Notes: a model not told the origin generated them from the letters alone. Counted from the stretch's first letter, positions 21,854 through 34,380 are shown. The stretch is DNA of 64,000 bases from Triticum aestivum (GCF_018294505.1 NC_057794.1:196463201-196527200); one strand, 5' to 3'. A program made the numbers and translations.

Positions 21854-22401
21854 TTAGCCCTCGAATGGATCGAGGTTCGAGTGGGGAAGGAGTTGGGGGA
21901 TCTTTCCGACTGGTTCTTCATGTTATATGAACGTCTTGTTTTGGATCAATTGTCACGGATGACGTCGTCAACTTCTTTCAGTCGCCTTGATTCATTCTTG
22001 GCCTCTTGTCGAGTGAATTTCTTTACTTGTGAAGTTCCGAGTGACGGCGTGAAAGGGATCTTCTGTTTGACAAGTTGTTCTGCGGCCCGCGGATTTTTTG
22101 CGGGATTTGAATTTCGGGAAGCGCGCGGGACGGGGGCGGCCGCAGTAATCGGATGGGATAGGACGGAAGCTCCTCGATCCCCGTGCCACCTTTTTCGCCA
22201 CGTACCGCGCGCGCGCCTGTTGCGGGATTTGACGGGATTGCCTGGGCCTACCAGTCAGCCACTCGGAAGCGACCTCTTATAAGCTGCCGGCTCGGGACCC
22301 CCGAATAGTGCGCCTTCACTTTCCCCCTTCCTTCACAAGATCCTCCGCCACCTCCGCTCTCACCTTGGTGCCGTAGGTCTGTTCGAGCTTCGCCGGCGAC
22401 G
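21854..22401 (+). promoter_or_regulatory. Region upstream of the antisense gene with a possible TATA box
   Basis: Between the LTR and the antisense ATG at 22402 there are 548 bases. TTATAAG at about 22277-22283 could be a TATA box, some 120 bases before the ATG, followed by a pyrimidine-rich leader (CACTTTCCCCCTTCC). The rest shows no coding potential I trust. Confidence 0.4.
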
Positions 22402-25341
22402 ATGGTGAAGGAGAAGACGTCGGCTCTGGAGCGCGCGAAGAAGGCGGCGGTGCGGGGGAAGGGGAAGAAGTCCGCTCGGGGCGGATCTTCCTCGAGGACT
22501 GCTCTGCCCAAGGATTGGATCCAGGGCGACTGGATGCCGTCGGCGATTTGGCAGGATGATCTCGATGATCTGGTCGAGGGGGGATTCATTCCCCACGAAT
22601 CTGCGCGTCTCCCGGGGAAAGAAGTCGAACCCCAGCCTCTTGATGGTGAGTGCGTCCTCCTCACCACCCATATCGATCGTGGATTCTCTCTGCCTCCTCA
22701 TCCTTTTTTCCGGAGCTTCTTGAACTTCTTCGGAGCGCAGCTCCATCACTTTACTCCCAATTCTATTGTGTATCTTGCTGCTTTCATTTCCTTGTGTGAT
22801 AACTTCTTGGGTTGCCTCCCCCATTGGGGACTCTTCAAGCACATCTTCACTTGCCGCTCTCAGTCGGTCAAGAAGGCCAAGTCGAGTGACGAACGGGCGC
22901 AGGTGATCCAGCTGTGCGGGGGCCTAGCGATGCAGATGAGGGGAAAAAGTTCCTCTCCGTCTATCACTTTTCCCGAGTTAGTCCGTGGGTGGCAGTCGAC
23001 TTGGTTTTACTGTAAAGACCAGGTGACCCCAGGACAGTTGACTGGGCTTCCCCCTTTTTCTCTGAATCGAGCACAAAAACCTGCCTCTCTGAAAGTGACG
23101 CCAGAGGAAAAGGCGCAAGTCAAGGTGCTGGTCGGTCGAGTGGTTCAGCTTGTCCGCGAGGGTGTGACTGGCATGGACTTGTTGGAAGTCTTCCTTCGGA
23201 GGCGCATCCAACCACTTCAGGCTCGTGACCACCCGATGTGGCTGTACTCGGGTCTCGAAGACACCACTCGGACACCACTCGGATTCAACCACTGACGAGA
23301 TGTTGGAAGGGTGGATGTCGAGTATCACAGGGAACAAGGACAACCCCCGAGGAGCCAGGAGGATTCCTCCACTCGACCAAACATACGAAGTGGACAAGGT
23401 CTGACCTTGCGTTTCCGACTGTGATCCTGCTTTCTTTATTTGTTCTCTTTGGATCAGTCTATTGACTTTTGTCTTGTTTGCTGTCCTCTAGGCCATTACT
23501 GAGATGTACTCAACACCCAATGGAGCACAGGAGCAGGCCGAGGAAGGAGAGGCGAGCGGAGGCGAAAGTGGAGACGAGAGAGAAGAGTGGGAATCTGACA
23601 GCGAAGGAGAGGGGGCTGACGACGATGACTCCAGTGAAGAGGAGGAGGAAGAAGTCGAACCTCCCCGCTCGGAACGGCGATCCAAGCTTACACACGACCC
23701 TGCGCGGGAACGTGGTAAGGCAACTGTCCCTGTTGGGTAGTCGTCGAAGCGCCCTCGGACCTCATCTCCAGCGCCGACAGAAAAAGCTCCCAAGCACCCA
23801 CGCACGATGCCGTCCAAGCCGCCCAAGGCCCTGCCCAAGATGAAGATGACTGTCCCCACCATTTCTAGGTAATAGTAGAATTTGTTTTCCTTTGTTGAAC
23901 GTGATGGACTCTTGGTCGACTCATTGAATAAGCTGACTGACTTTCGAAATGTGCAGTGCTGCCACCTCGGAGATCTCCGCCAAGGACGATGATCAAGAGA
24001 TGGAAGACGCTGTTACCTCCAACCCCGGTACGATTACTGATGCTCTGCTTTTAGTCGACTGATGATTTCTTATAATTCCGATGGATTGGATTTTTCTTGT
24101 AGCTCCTCCTCATGTCATTGACCTCCCTGATGATGACAACAAAGTGCCGCTGAGGGCGCGAAGGAACAGGAGGGCGCCGGCTGGCAAGACCCCACAAACT
24201 ACTCCGGCGCCTAAGGCCGTAGTCCGGGAGGGTGGTGATACCACTCCGGCTTCTCTGACCTTGGCTGAACCTCTGACGAGTGTCCGGCCTTCGACGTCGA
24301 CTGCAAATCCGCCTTCGCTTTTTTCCACACACCACGTCGCTGAGGACCAAGTGGGTGCCGCTATAGAGGCTATACGCCAGGCGGGGATCGTGATGGAGCA
24401 AGTGAAGGTGGTTCGGGAAGCCAGCCAAGCAGCTTATGATGCAAGTTCAGCTCTTCAGAGCAACGTCTAGGTCAGTCGATTCATCGCTTGTTCTGTTAGG
24501 ATATGCTATCTGAAGAATCTCTTTTCCGAAGATCTTTATATCTGTACACCCACTGGGTGTGTCTATTAATCTTTTTGATGAGTGGGGGCACGCTAAGTGC
24601 ACCCACTGGGTGTAGTCCCCGAGACTACGATGGACTGCTGGCAGTCGATTGTAGTCTTTATATTGTGTTGCTTTAGTTGAACTTCTTCACTCGGTCTGGT
24701 CAGGCCATGTCGAATGGAACTGTACACGGTTGACTGCGGGTAGTCGATTTTTTTGGTCGAACCAATGGGGGCACTCTAAGTGCACCCACTGGGTGTAGTC
24801 CCCGAGACTACTGTCGAATGTTTTTTATTCGACTGTAGTCTTAGAAACGCCATCATTGTCTCTTGGTTACTCAGAAGCAACTTATCTTGGATGTCTGTCA
24901 ACTGATTTTTTTGCACAAATCCTGCGAACTTGTGGCTTGCTACACTGAGTTGGAGAACAAACAAATCCAGCTGAACCTTGACTTGAAGCTTGCTCAGGAG
25001 AACTTGCTGAAGGCGAGGGACGAAGCAAAAGGTATGGCTGGTGAGCTTTTGTTGACTGTCCTTTCTTTCTGGCCATTCTCGATGTTGATCTCACTTGCTG
25101 TTTCGCAGACAAAATGGAGGAGGCTCTGAAGAAGAAGGATCAAGACCTTGCCGAAGCGCAGAAGGAGGCCCTGAACAAAACGAAGCTTGCTGAAGAAAAA
25201 CTGGCTTTAGTCGGTACTCTTGAAAAGGAAAACTCCAGGCTGAAAACTACTCTCGACGCGGCTAATCAAGAGGTCAGCCATCTGAAGAATGACAAGATAG
25301 CTTTGAATGACAAGGCAAGTGAACTGGCGGGGAAGAGGAAC
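22402..25341 (+). pseudogene. Tat-element antisense gene, 5' exons (putative gypsy-type transposon protein)
   Basis: A gene on the strand opposite to gag-pol. Exon 1 (22402-23398) starts MVKEKTSALERAKKAAVRGK; its body has the composition of the plant "putative gypsy type transposon" family (Pfam Transposase_28), with SFLNFFGAQLHHFTPNSIV and GLFKHIF. Further exons with GT...AG borders: about 23492-23868 (very acidic), 23957-24027, 24104-24470 and a coiled-coil-rich block around 24945-25031 and from 25109. The last exon is interrupted at 25341 by the solo LTR. Exon 1 has a frameshift next to an 11-base tandem duplication (23262-23283), and exon 4 ends in a TAG just before its donor. The protein's role is not established; it may regulate or assist the element. 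Confidence 0.7.
24585..24845 (+). repeat. Intronic duplication with TGCACCCACTGGGTGTAG
   Basis: The block GGGGGCAC(G/T)CTAAGTGC followed by the near-palindromic ACCCACTGGGTGT and CCCCGAGACTAC occurs twice, about 180 bases apart (24585 and 24768); a shorter ACACCCACTGGGTGTG occurs near 24544. All lie in an apparent intron of the antisense gene. Confidence 0.7.
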
Positions 25342-28300
25342 TGTAACGCCCTCGATGCGGCTATATCTCCCACGTGTCGAGGCACGACTTAGAGGCATAA
25401 CCGCATTGAAAGCAATGTCGCAAGTGAGGTAATCTTCACACAACCCATGTAATACATAAGGGAAAGAGATACATAGTTGGCTTACAATCGCCACTTCACA
25501 CAATTACATGAATAAAGCATTACATCATCCAGATACAATCAAGGTCCGACTACGGAACCAAAATAAAAGAAGAACCCCAAATGCGACAAAGGTCCCCGAT
25601 CGACCCCAACTGGGCTTCACTACTGATCAACTAGAACGAAACAACACAAAGGGCAAGATCTTCATCGAGCTCCTCCTTGAGCTTGGTTGCGTCTCCTGCT
25701 CGGTAACATAGGCACCTGCAAACTGGTTTTTGGGAGTATCTGTGAGCCACAGGGACTCAGCAATCTCGCACCCGCGAGATCAAGACTATTTAAGCTTATA
25801 GGAAGGATGGAGTAATGAGGTGGAGCTGCAACAAGCGACTAGCATATATGGTGGCTAACATACGCAAATGAGAGCGAGAAGAGAAGGCAAAGCACGGTCG
25901 ATAAATGTATGATCAAGAAGTGATCCTGGACTACCTACGTCAAGCATAACTCCAACACCGTGTTCACTTCCCGGACTCCGCCGAAAAGAGACCATCACGG
26001 TTACACACACGGTTGATGTATTTTAATTAAGGTCAACTTCGGGTTTTCTACAACCGGACGTTAACAAATTCCCATCTGCCCATAACCGCGGGCACGGCTT
26101 TCGAAAGATAATACCCTGCAGGGGTGTCCCAACTTAGCCCATGACAAGCTCTCACGGTCAACGAAGGAATAGACCTCCACCCGAGACGTTCCGATCAGAC
26201 TCGGTATCCCGGTACAACAAGACATTTCGACAGGGTAAAACTAAACCAGCAACACCGCCCGAATGTGCCGACAAATCCCGATAGGAGCTGCACATATCTC
26301 TTTCTCAGGGCACACTCAGATAGGTCAAGCTACGAGTAAAACCAACCCTCAAGTTTCCCCGAGGTGGCCCCGCAGGCTGGCCCAGTTCGGACCAACACTC
26401 AGAGGAGCACTGGCCCGAGGGGGGGGGGTTAAATAAGATGACCCTTGAGTCTGCAGAACCCAAGGGATAGAAAAGGCTAGGTGGCAAATGGTAAAACCAA
26501 GGTTGGGCATTGCTGGAAGAGCTTTACTTAAGGCGAACTGTCAAGGGGTTCCCATTATAGCCCAACCGCGTAAGGGACACAAAATCCGGGAACATAACAC
26601 CGATATGACGGAAACTAGGGCGGCAAGAGTGGAACAAAACACCAGGCATAAGGCCGAGCCTTCCACCCTTTACCAAGTATATAGATGCATTAATTAAGTA
26701 AGATATATTGTGATATCCCAACAAGTAAACATGTTCCAACAAGGAACAACATCTCCATGTTCCAACAAGGAACAAACTTCAATCATCACCTGCAACTAAC
26801 AACGCTATAAGAGGGGCTGAGCAAAGCGGTAACATAGCCAATCAACGGTTTGCTAGGACATGGTGGGTTAGAGGTTTGACATGGCAATTTGGGAGGCTGA
26901 CAAGCAAACGGTAGGCATCGTAGCATAGGCATGGCAAAAGAGCGAGCAAACTAGCATAGCAAAGATAGTAGTGATTTCGAGGGTATGATCATCTTGCCTG
27001 AAATCCCGCAAGGAAGAAGAACGAGTCCATGAAGAAGACAAACGGACGTAGACGAACGAATCCTCACAACTCCGGAACGAAACCGAAGCTAACGTGAGAA
27101 GCAACCCGGAAAGAAACAAACAACATAGTAAACACACAAGCATAAACAAGTCATGATGCACAAACAAGTATGATGCATGTCCGGTTTAATGAGGCATGGC
27201 ATGGCAAAGTGCAACAAACAATACTACAAGTTAAGTGGAGCTCAATACGCAACGAGTTGCATATTGATGAAACACCACGACATGTTATTTAGTTTGATCT
27301 CGTTTATGTACTCAACAATATTAAATGTTGGTTAACATGGCAAGAGGTGAAGCACAACGAAACTACCTATCTAGGCAAGTTTAAATGAGGCCGGAAGTAA
27401 CGAACAACAATTCCGGTAAAACCTCATATGAAATTTATGAATTTGCTACTGTTCTGCCCTAAACCATATTTTAATGTTGTTAAACAGGAAAATAAAGTGG
27501 ACCATGTTGATCTAGGCATTTTTCCACCCCATTTACATATAAAGTTTATTTAAAACCGAGCTACGGTTATTTAGTTATGAAATAAATCATTTTAACATGG
27601 CATTTGAGCAAAATTAAACAAACAGCATTTTAAGCATTTTAGCATGGGATGAAAATGGCATATTATTAATCTAGATGAAAAACTAAGCATTTTTCATGTT
27701 TAAATTATTTACATATGATGCATAGTTTGTGAGTTATTAAATGCATGAAGTTAGGGGGTTATACTGCCAAACTGCTGCTCCGGATAAATAGGAAAAATCC
27801 CAGGCGCTAAAAAAACACATGACGGGCTGAATCTGAGGAAGCCCAACAGTGGAGGAAAAAAGATAGAGGAGGGGGCGTTGGGGGCGGCTCACCCTGGGCC
27901 TTGGAGGCGCGGCCCAAAATGAAGAGGACGGAGGCCGAGGCGAGGCCGGTTGGGGAGGTCGGACGCGGGCCAGCTGGAGCCTGGAGCGGCTGGGCTTGGG
28001 TCTTGACTCGATCGAACGAGGAGGAGAAGGGGGCACGGTCAACGCTTGAGGACGAGCGGGCGAGCGGGCGCCTCATCCTGGAAGAAGCAGAGGACGCAGG
28101 CAGAGGCAGGTGTTCGGCGGCGCTCCTCCATGCGGATCGGGACGACGGCGATGGCTTGGCGTGTCTCCGGCGAAGGAGGGAGGCGGATCCCATAGGAGAT
28201 GGAAGGATCCAGGCGGTGGGGGCCGGATCCCGCCGGATCCGTCGTCGGAGCAGGGCGGCAGCAGGGAGCCAACGACGAACTCCATGGCGGTGGCGGCGAG

Positions 28301-29587
28301 GAGCACTGCAGGGGAAAGGAGAGAGGTAAGGGAGAGGCAGGGATACGAAGAGGAGGGCGGCGGAGCTGTCCTGAGGCTCGGCAGCGGCGGAGATGACCGG
28401 CTGGGCTGCCACTCGGGTTGGCGTGGCAGCGAGGCAAAGGAGCTCGTGCCCCTTGGCGACGGGAGGCTCGGGCACGGCGTCGCTGCACCGACGGGATGCA
28501 GGCGTGGCTCGCAGATCGAGGAGGGCCAAGGGGAGCTCCTCGCTTGGGCGTCGGGTGAGCACGGGGATGGAGGTGAGGGGGCCGGCCTGGAGCTTTGCCA
28601 GAGACGTCCGGGCACAACTGCGCTGGATCTGCTGCTGCTTGCGGCACGGGGACAAGGACGAGGGAGCTCATGCTCCTGCCGGGCTCCGGCGAGGCTGGCT
28701 CGTGGTCGCTGCGGGACAGCTGGATCCAGGGCCTCGGTGGGATTGGTTGGCTGGAAATGACTGCGCGAGAGGATTGGGCAGATGGATCGGGATGGATCCC
28801 AAGGTGAAAGAGGACTGGCGGCGGCGGCTGGGAGGATGGGACAAGGGCCCTCGGTTTTAGGGTTTTGTCCAAAGAGCACTAGGAGTATATATATAAAAAG
28901 GAAAGGAAGACGTTTAGGGGCTAAACCGTCCCTCCAAATAAATCGAGCGGTCGAGAAAAAAAATAGGGTAGGAAGTCCAATTAACAAAACGGAGACGTTT
29001 TGTAGATGTTTGGAGATGATCCGGACATAGCGGTAACGACTGTCCGAGTCGGGTCCGGGACAACTTTCGGACGCGCGCGCGAGGAGGTCCGCGGGCATAC
29101 GAGAGAGGTTAGGTAGGGCCTGGTGGTGAGAGGTAGTGAGTTGTGCAGACGGTCTCGGGCTGAGAGAAGAGAAGAGAGGGAGGCCCGGCGACTGTTTCCG
29201 GAGACCGAAAACGTCCGACGTTAGACCGGCTATAATGCCGCTATAGTTTAACGGTTGGGCTATCAAACGAACTCCGAACGCGATGAAACTTGGCAGGCGG
29301 TCTACCTACACTATAATAAGACCGCATGTCAACTCTCATCCCATTCCGAGAACATTTTCCGGCCACTTATAAAATACTATTTCGGACATGCCGCGGGCGC
29401 GTGCAAGTGTGTCTGGGCTCAGAACGGACAACGGAAGGAACGAGGAGACCGGGACGGATGCAAGTTTTGAAAACATGATGATGCAATGCACATGATGACA
29501 TGATGAAATGCAACACGCAAGCCAATGACAAGACAACAACAACGAATAACTGAACGACACCTGGAACATCGGTCTCGGGGCGTTACA
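25342..29587 (-). repeat. Solo LTR (4.25 kb) inserted in the antisense gene
   Basis: Ends are TGTAACGCCC and GGGCGTTACA, perfect 10-base inverted termini, and the 5-base target duplication GGAAC lies at 25337-25341 and 29588-29592. There is no internal domain, primer site or second LTR, so it is a solo LTR left by recombination between two LTRs. The orientation is minus: a TATA-like run lies at 28885-28900 (TATATATATAAAAAGG on the plus strand), with the GC-rich block (27840-28860) downstream of it on the minus strand. Long overlapping open frames in that block have no domain and are not called. Confidence 0.93.
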
Positions 29588-29592
29588 GGAAC

Positions 29593-30211
29593 GATCTGGA
29601 GGCTTATCTCGGTGGACTCGCCAAGAAGCTGTTCGTCATGCTCGAGGGTAATTACTCCGGCCCGACCGACTTGCAGTTACCAAACCTGCATAGAGCCACT
29701 GACTTATCCTTGAATTGTGTTTACAGAATTCTGCCAGAACTTCGAAGAGGAGACCAGTCGAGTGGAGACAGACTTGGACCCCATCAATTCTCCAGTGAAG
29801 GACGAGGCTGCTATGAACGTGCTCCGACTGGAATCTTGTGTTACCGGCATTGTTGACTATCTTGCTCGGTTGAAGGTTGCGATGTCGCGGATCAACACAT
29901 CGCTCTGCCCTAGGACGACGCTTCAGAATGACCTCGAGTCCCTGATGACTCGACTAAATGAAGTCGCAGGTCGAGTGGCGGAATGGAAGAAATCTTCTGC
30001 TAGATGTGGCGCTGACGTCGCTCTGTCTTTGGTCCGCGTCCACTGCAAGGAGGCGCGAGAAGAAAAGTTGGCCACCATCCAAGTTGCCAATACCAGGAAG
30101 CACAACTTTCAAGACTTCATGGAGACTTTCATTGCTGCTGCCACTCGCATTGCAGACGGGATCGAGTTGGACGAGTTCGTCGCCCCTTCCAGTCCTCCGC
30201 CTGAGGAATAA
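29593..30211 (+). pseudogene. Tat-element antisense gene, 3' exons
   Basis: The interrupted exon resumes after the duplicated GGAAC and continues to 29647 (donor GGTAATTAC). The last exon (acceptor ACAG before 29727) runs to the stop at 30209-30211, encoding a helical, coiled-coil-rich tail that includes VAEWKKSSARCGADVALSLV and ends SSPPPEE. The end lies about 280 bases from the tandem array. Removing the solo LTR in thought restores a continuous exon across the insertion, which supports the splice model. Confidence 0.7.
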
Positions 30212-30489
30212 AAACTTTTATGCTTCACTTTAAATTTGCCTCGGAATGCCGAGTGGATTTTGTAACCGTTAAACTCTGTCGAGCTGGAGGCTCGAGTACT
30301 TTGATCTATAGTCTAGGACCTTTGGATCTTATCTGAACTTGATTTATCGTTGAATATCTTCATGAATTATCTGTCGAGTGGAACTTGTTCTTCACTCGAA
30401 ATAACTTTGTATTTGTGGTGCAGCTCCGAAGGAGAAGGTAGCAGTCGATTTGCACCTCATTATCCTTGCGGATTGGGATGTGTTCCATA

Positions 30490-32480
30490 CTTAGGCGAGC
30501 ACTGGGCTGCAGCTAAGCCCCCGAGTGGAAGGTCTGCTCTCCACTCGGTAGGATTTTAAAAACTTAGGCGAGTAGTGGACTGCAGCTAAGCCCCCGAGTG
30601 GGAGGTCTGCTCTCCACTCAGTAGGATTTTTTCAAACTTAGGCGAGTACTGGGCTGCAGCTAAGCCCCCGAGTGGAAGGTCTGCTCTCCACTCGGTAGGA
30701 TTTTAAAAACTTAGGCGAGTACTGGACTGCAGCTAAGCCCCCGAGTGGGAGGTCTGCTCTCCACTTGGTAGGATTTTTTCAAACTTAGGCGAGTATTGGA
30801 CTGCAGCTAAGCCCCCGAGTGGGAGGTCTGCTCTCCACTCGGTAGGATTCTTTCAAACTTAGGCGAGTACTGGAATGCAGCTAAGCCCCCGAGTGGGAGG
30901 TCTGCTCTCCACTCGGTAGGATTTTTTCAAACTTAGGCGAGTACTGGACAGCAGCTAAGCCCCCGAGTGGGAGGTTTGCTCTCCACTCGGTAGGATTTTT
31001 TCAAACTTAGGCGAGTACTGGACTGCAGCTAAGCCCCTGAGTGGGAGGTTTGCTCTCCACTTGGTAGGATTTTTAAACACTTAGGCGAGCACTGGGCTAC
31101 AACTAAGCCTCCGAGTGGGAGTCTGGCTCACCACTCGATAGGATTTTTAAATACCTAGGGGAGCACTGGGCTGCAGCTAAGCCTCCGAGTGGGAGTCTGG
31201 CTCACCACTCGGTAGGATTTTTAAACACTTAGGCGAGCACTGGGCTGCAGCTAAGCCTCCGAGTGGGAGTCTGGCTCGCCACTCGGTAGGATTTTTAGAC
31301 ACTTAGGCGAGCACTAGGCTGCAGCTAAGCCTCTGAGTGGGAGTCTGGCTCACCACTCGGTAGGATTTTTAAACACTTAGGCGAGCATTGGGCTGCAGCT
31401 AAGCCTCTGAGTGGGAGCCTGGCTCACCACTCGGTAGGATTTTAAACACTTAGGCGAGCACTAGGCTGCAGCTAAGACTCCGAGTGGGAGTCTGGCTCGC
31501 CACTCGTTAGGATTTTTCAACACTTAGTCGAGCACTGGGCTGTAGCTAAGCCTCCGAGTGGTAGTCTGGCTCGCCACTCGGTAGTATTTTTAAACACATA
31601 GGCGAGCACTGGGCTGCAGCTAAGCCTCCGAGTGGGAGCCTGGCTCACCACTCGGTAGGATTTTTAAACACTTAGGCGAGCACTGGGCTGCAGCTAAGCC
31701 TCCGAGTGGGAGCCTGGCTCACCACTCGGTAGGATTTTTAAACACTTAGGAGAGCACTGGGCTGCAGCTAAGCCTCTGAGTGGGAGCCTGGCTCACCACT
31801 CGGTAGGATTTTTAAACACTTAGGCGAGCACTAGGCTGCAGCTAAGCCTCCGAGTGGGAGTCTGGCTCGCCACTCGTTAGGATTTTTAAACACTTAGGCG
31901 AGCACTGGGCTGCAGCTAAGCCTCCGAGTGTGAGTCTGGCTCGCCACTCGGTAGTATTTTTAAACACATAGGCGAGCACTGGGCTGCAGCTAAGCCTCCG
32001 AGTGGGAGCCTGGCTCACCACTCGGTAGGATTTTTAAACACTTAGGCGAGCACTGGGCTGCAGCTAAGCCTCCGAGTGGGAGCCTGGCTCACCACTCGGT
32101 AGGATTTTTAAACACTTAGGCGAGCACTGGGCTGCAGCTAAGCCTCCGAGTGGGAGTCTGGATCGCCACTCGATAGGATTTTTAAACACTTAGGTGAGCA
32201 CTGGGCTGCAGCTAAGCCTCCGAGTGGGAGCCTGGCTCACCACTCGGTAGGATTTTTAAACACTTAGGCGAGCACTGGGCTGCAGCTAAGCCTCCGAGTG
32301 GGAGTCTGGCTCACCACTCGGTAGGATTTTTAAACACCTAGGCGAGCACTTGGCTGCAGCTAAGCCTTCGAGTGGGAGTCTAGCTCGCCACTCGGTAGGA
32401 TTTTTAAACACTTAGGCGAGCACTCGGCTGCAGCTAAGCCTCCGAGTGGGAGTCTGGCTAACCACTCGGTAGGATTTTTT
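30490..32480. repeat. Tandem array of ~74-base repeats (about 27 copies)
   Basis: Units start CTTAGGCGAGCACTGGGCTG and repeat every 73-74 bases. Each carries an inverted repeat of the form CCGAGTGG...CCACTCGG, able to form a hairpin. The first eight units (to about 31080) have GGTCTGCTCTCC in the loop region, the later ones AGTCTGGCTC(A/G)CC. A marked variant (GTAGTATTTTTAAACACATA) recurs at 31581 and 31951, 370 bases or exactly five units apart, showing a larger duplicated block. Tandem arrays near the 3' end are a known property of the Tat/Ogre lineage. Confidence 0.92.
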
Positions 32481-32861
32481 TTACAAACTTAGGCAAAACG
32501 GATTCGCAGCTAAGCCACCCACTGGGGGATTTCACACGCAAACAAAAGCGACAACAATTATAGGAAAAATTGTAACACTCTTGCCTTTGATAAATAGACT
32601 ACAGAAGTTTTTCTTATTACATCTCATCTGAGTGAGAATTCAAGTGTAAAAGGGGCGGATTCGCAGTTCTGCATTCCAAGCTCGTGGCTCATCGATCTGG
32701 CGATCGACATTGTAAAGGTGATACGCTCCATTGTGGAGGACTCTGGTGACGATGAAGGGACCTTCCCAAGTAGGAGAGAGCTTGTGTGGTTTTTGTTGAT
32801 CCACTCAGAGGACCAAATCTCCTTCTTGGAAGGCTCGACTCTTCACATTTCTGGCATGGAA
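32481..32861 (-). other. Region between the tandem array and integrase; no gene seen
   Basis: This lies on the minus strand downstream of integrase. It contains degenerate sequence that may be the end of pol and the start of the 3' untranslated region of the Tat element. A single leftover repeat-like unit sits near 32490-32520. Confidence 0.4.
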
Positions 32862-33700
32862 TCAACGCAAGTCTTGCTGATAAATGGTCGATCGGATCAT
32901 AGCCATTTCTGTTTCTTCTTCCAGGAGGTCGACTGCGTCTTGCCGGGCTTGTTCTGCTTCATCTTCGGTATAAAGCTCTACTCGGGGTGCATTGTGAAGT
33001 AGATCACTCAGCAGGACTGCTTCTGCTCCGTAAACCAGAAAGAACAGAGTTCTTCCAGTCGACTGATTCGGGGTGGTCCTCAATCCCCATAGAACTGACG
33101 GAAGCTCGTCGACCCAAGAACCTACTGCATGCTTGAGATCACGCATCAGCCGAGGATTTAGTCCATTCGACTAGGGGTGGGAAACCGATGCATAGTCGAC
33201 TCGTGTGCCTTGAGAGGCGCAAAAAGCTCTGAACTTGTCTGAATCAAAGTTTGACCTATTGTTGGAGATGATGTTATGCGGGACTCCATATCTGAATGTT
33301 AACTCCCTGACGAAACTGATAGCAGTGCAAGCATCAAGATTCTTGATAGGCTTAGCTTCAATCCATTTGGTAAACTTGTCGACTGCTACAAGCACATGTG
33401 TGAAACCGCTCCTGCCTGTTCTCAATGGGCCAACCATGTCCAGTCCCCAAACAGCGAAGGGCCAGACGAGTGGAATGGTCTTCAGGGCTGATGCAAGCTT
33501 GTGCGACATGTTGGAGTAGAACTGGCACCCTTCACACTTGTCGACTATCTCTTTTGCCATTTCATTCGCTCTTGGCCAGTAAAATCCTGCTCGGTATGCT
33601 TTAGCCACAATGGTCCGAGAGGACGCATGATGACCACAGGTCCCCGAGTGGATATCATCAAGGATTATCTAACATTCTTCTCGTGTTATACACTTCTGAC
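32862..33700 (-). pseudogene. Tat-element integrase, inactivated
   Basis: The zinc-binding module is recognisable from GTCGHH and KCEGCQF (about 33520-33640). The first catalytic Asp is in WGLDMVGPL (about 33440). At the second catalytic site the expected Asp is replaced: the motif reads ISNNRSNF (about 33255-33275). A stop follows HP (about 33180), and the stretch that should carry the catalytic Glu is missing before the next readable segment, which continues from about 33146 with VDELPSVLWGLRTTP. So integrase has lost at least two of three catalytic residues. Confidence 0.85.
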
Positions 33701-34380
33701 CGACTCCAGTCGCGCTTTCTCTATACAACTGTCCCTTTATGACTGTAAAAGGCCTTAGATTGACGAACGATCTATTGAGCCTCTTCTTCGTCCTCCGGGA
33801 GTTCCTTTCTCAGGATATACGCGATGTACGGTATCGTCCAGTCGGGGTGATTGCCAAAACTTCCATGATTAGGTCGACCACTACCAGAATTTCAACTTCA
33901 GTCGGATCTGTGGCACTCTTTGGCTGCAGGGCTTCATCTGTAAAAGGATCTTCTTGGACTGATGGCGAGTGGATGTGTTCCAAAAACACATTGCTGGGGA
34001 TGGCTTCTATCTTGGAGCCTATCTTTGCCAAATCATCAGCCGCTTGATTTTTCAGTCGGGGGATGTGATGAAGCTCTAACCCCTCGAATTTCTTCTCTAA
34101 CTTTCTCACTGCATTGCAATAATCAGTCATAGCTGGACTTCTGATGTCCCACTCCTTCATCACCTGATTAACCACCAAATCTGAGTCGCCATAGACCATG
34201 AGGCAACGGATGCCGAGTGAAATGGCCATGCGCAACCCATACAAAAGTGCTTCATATTCTGCTTCGTTATTGGAGGAATCGAAGTATATCTGGAGAACAT
34301 ATCTAAGCTTATCTCCTCGGGGGAAACCAATACTACCCCGGCACCGGAACCATTCAGCATCTTACATCCATCGAAGAACA
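33701..34380 (-). pseudogene. Second (archaeal-type) RNase H and linker of the Tat element
   Basis: On the minus strand the segment around 33810-34380 carries FFDGCK, a region ending YGLRMAI, MVYGDSDLVVNQV and NQAADDLAKI, the order of acidic motifs in an additional RNase H. A second RNase H of the archaeal type is a recognised property of Tat-lineage elements. A frame change near 34300 breaks it. It lies between the RT-RNase H block and integrase, as expected. Confidence 0.75.

Noticed and set aside
28039..29266. Long minus-strand frames (up to about 397 codons) in the solo LTR
   Set aside because: They lie in GC-rich DNA where stops are rare, overlap frames on both strands, have Pro/Ser/Arg-rich composition and no domain, and the surrounding unit is a solo LTR.
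30490..32480. CRISPR-like direct repeat array
   Set aside because: Units are contiguous 74-base tandem repeats without unique spacers and lie in a plant retrotransposon.
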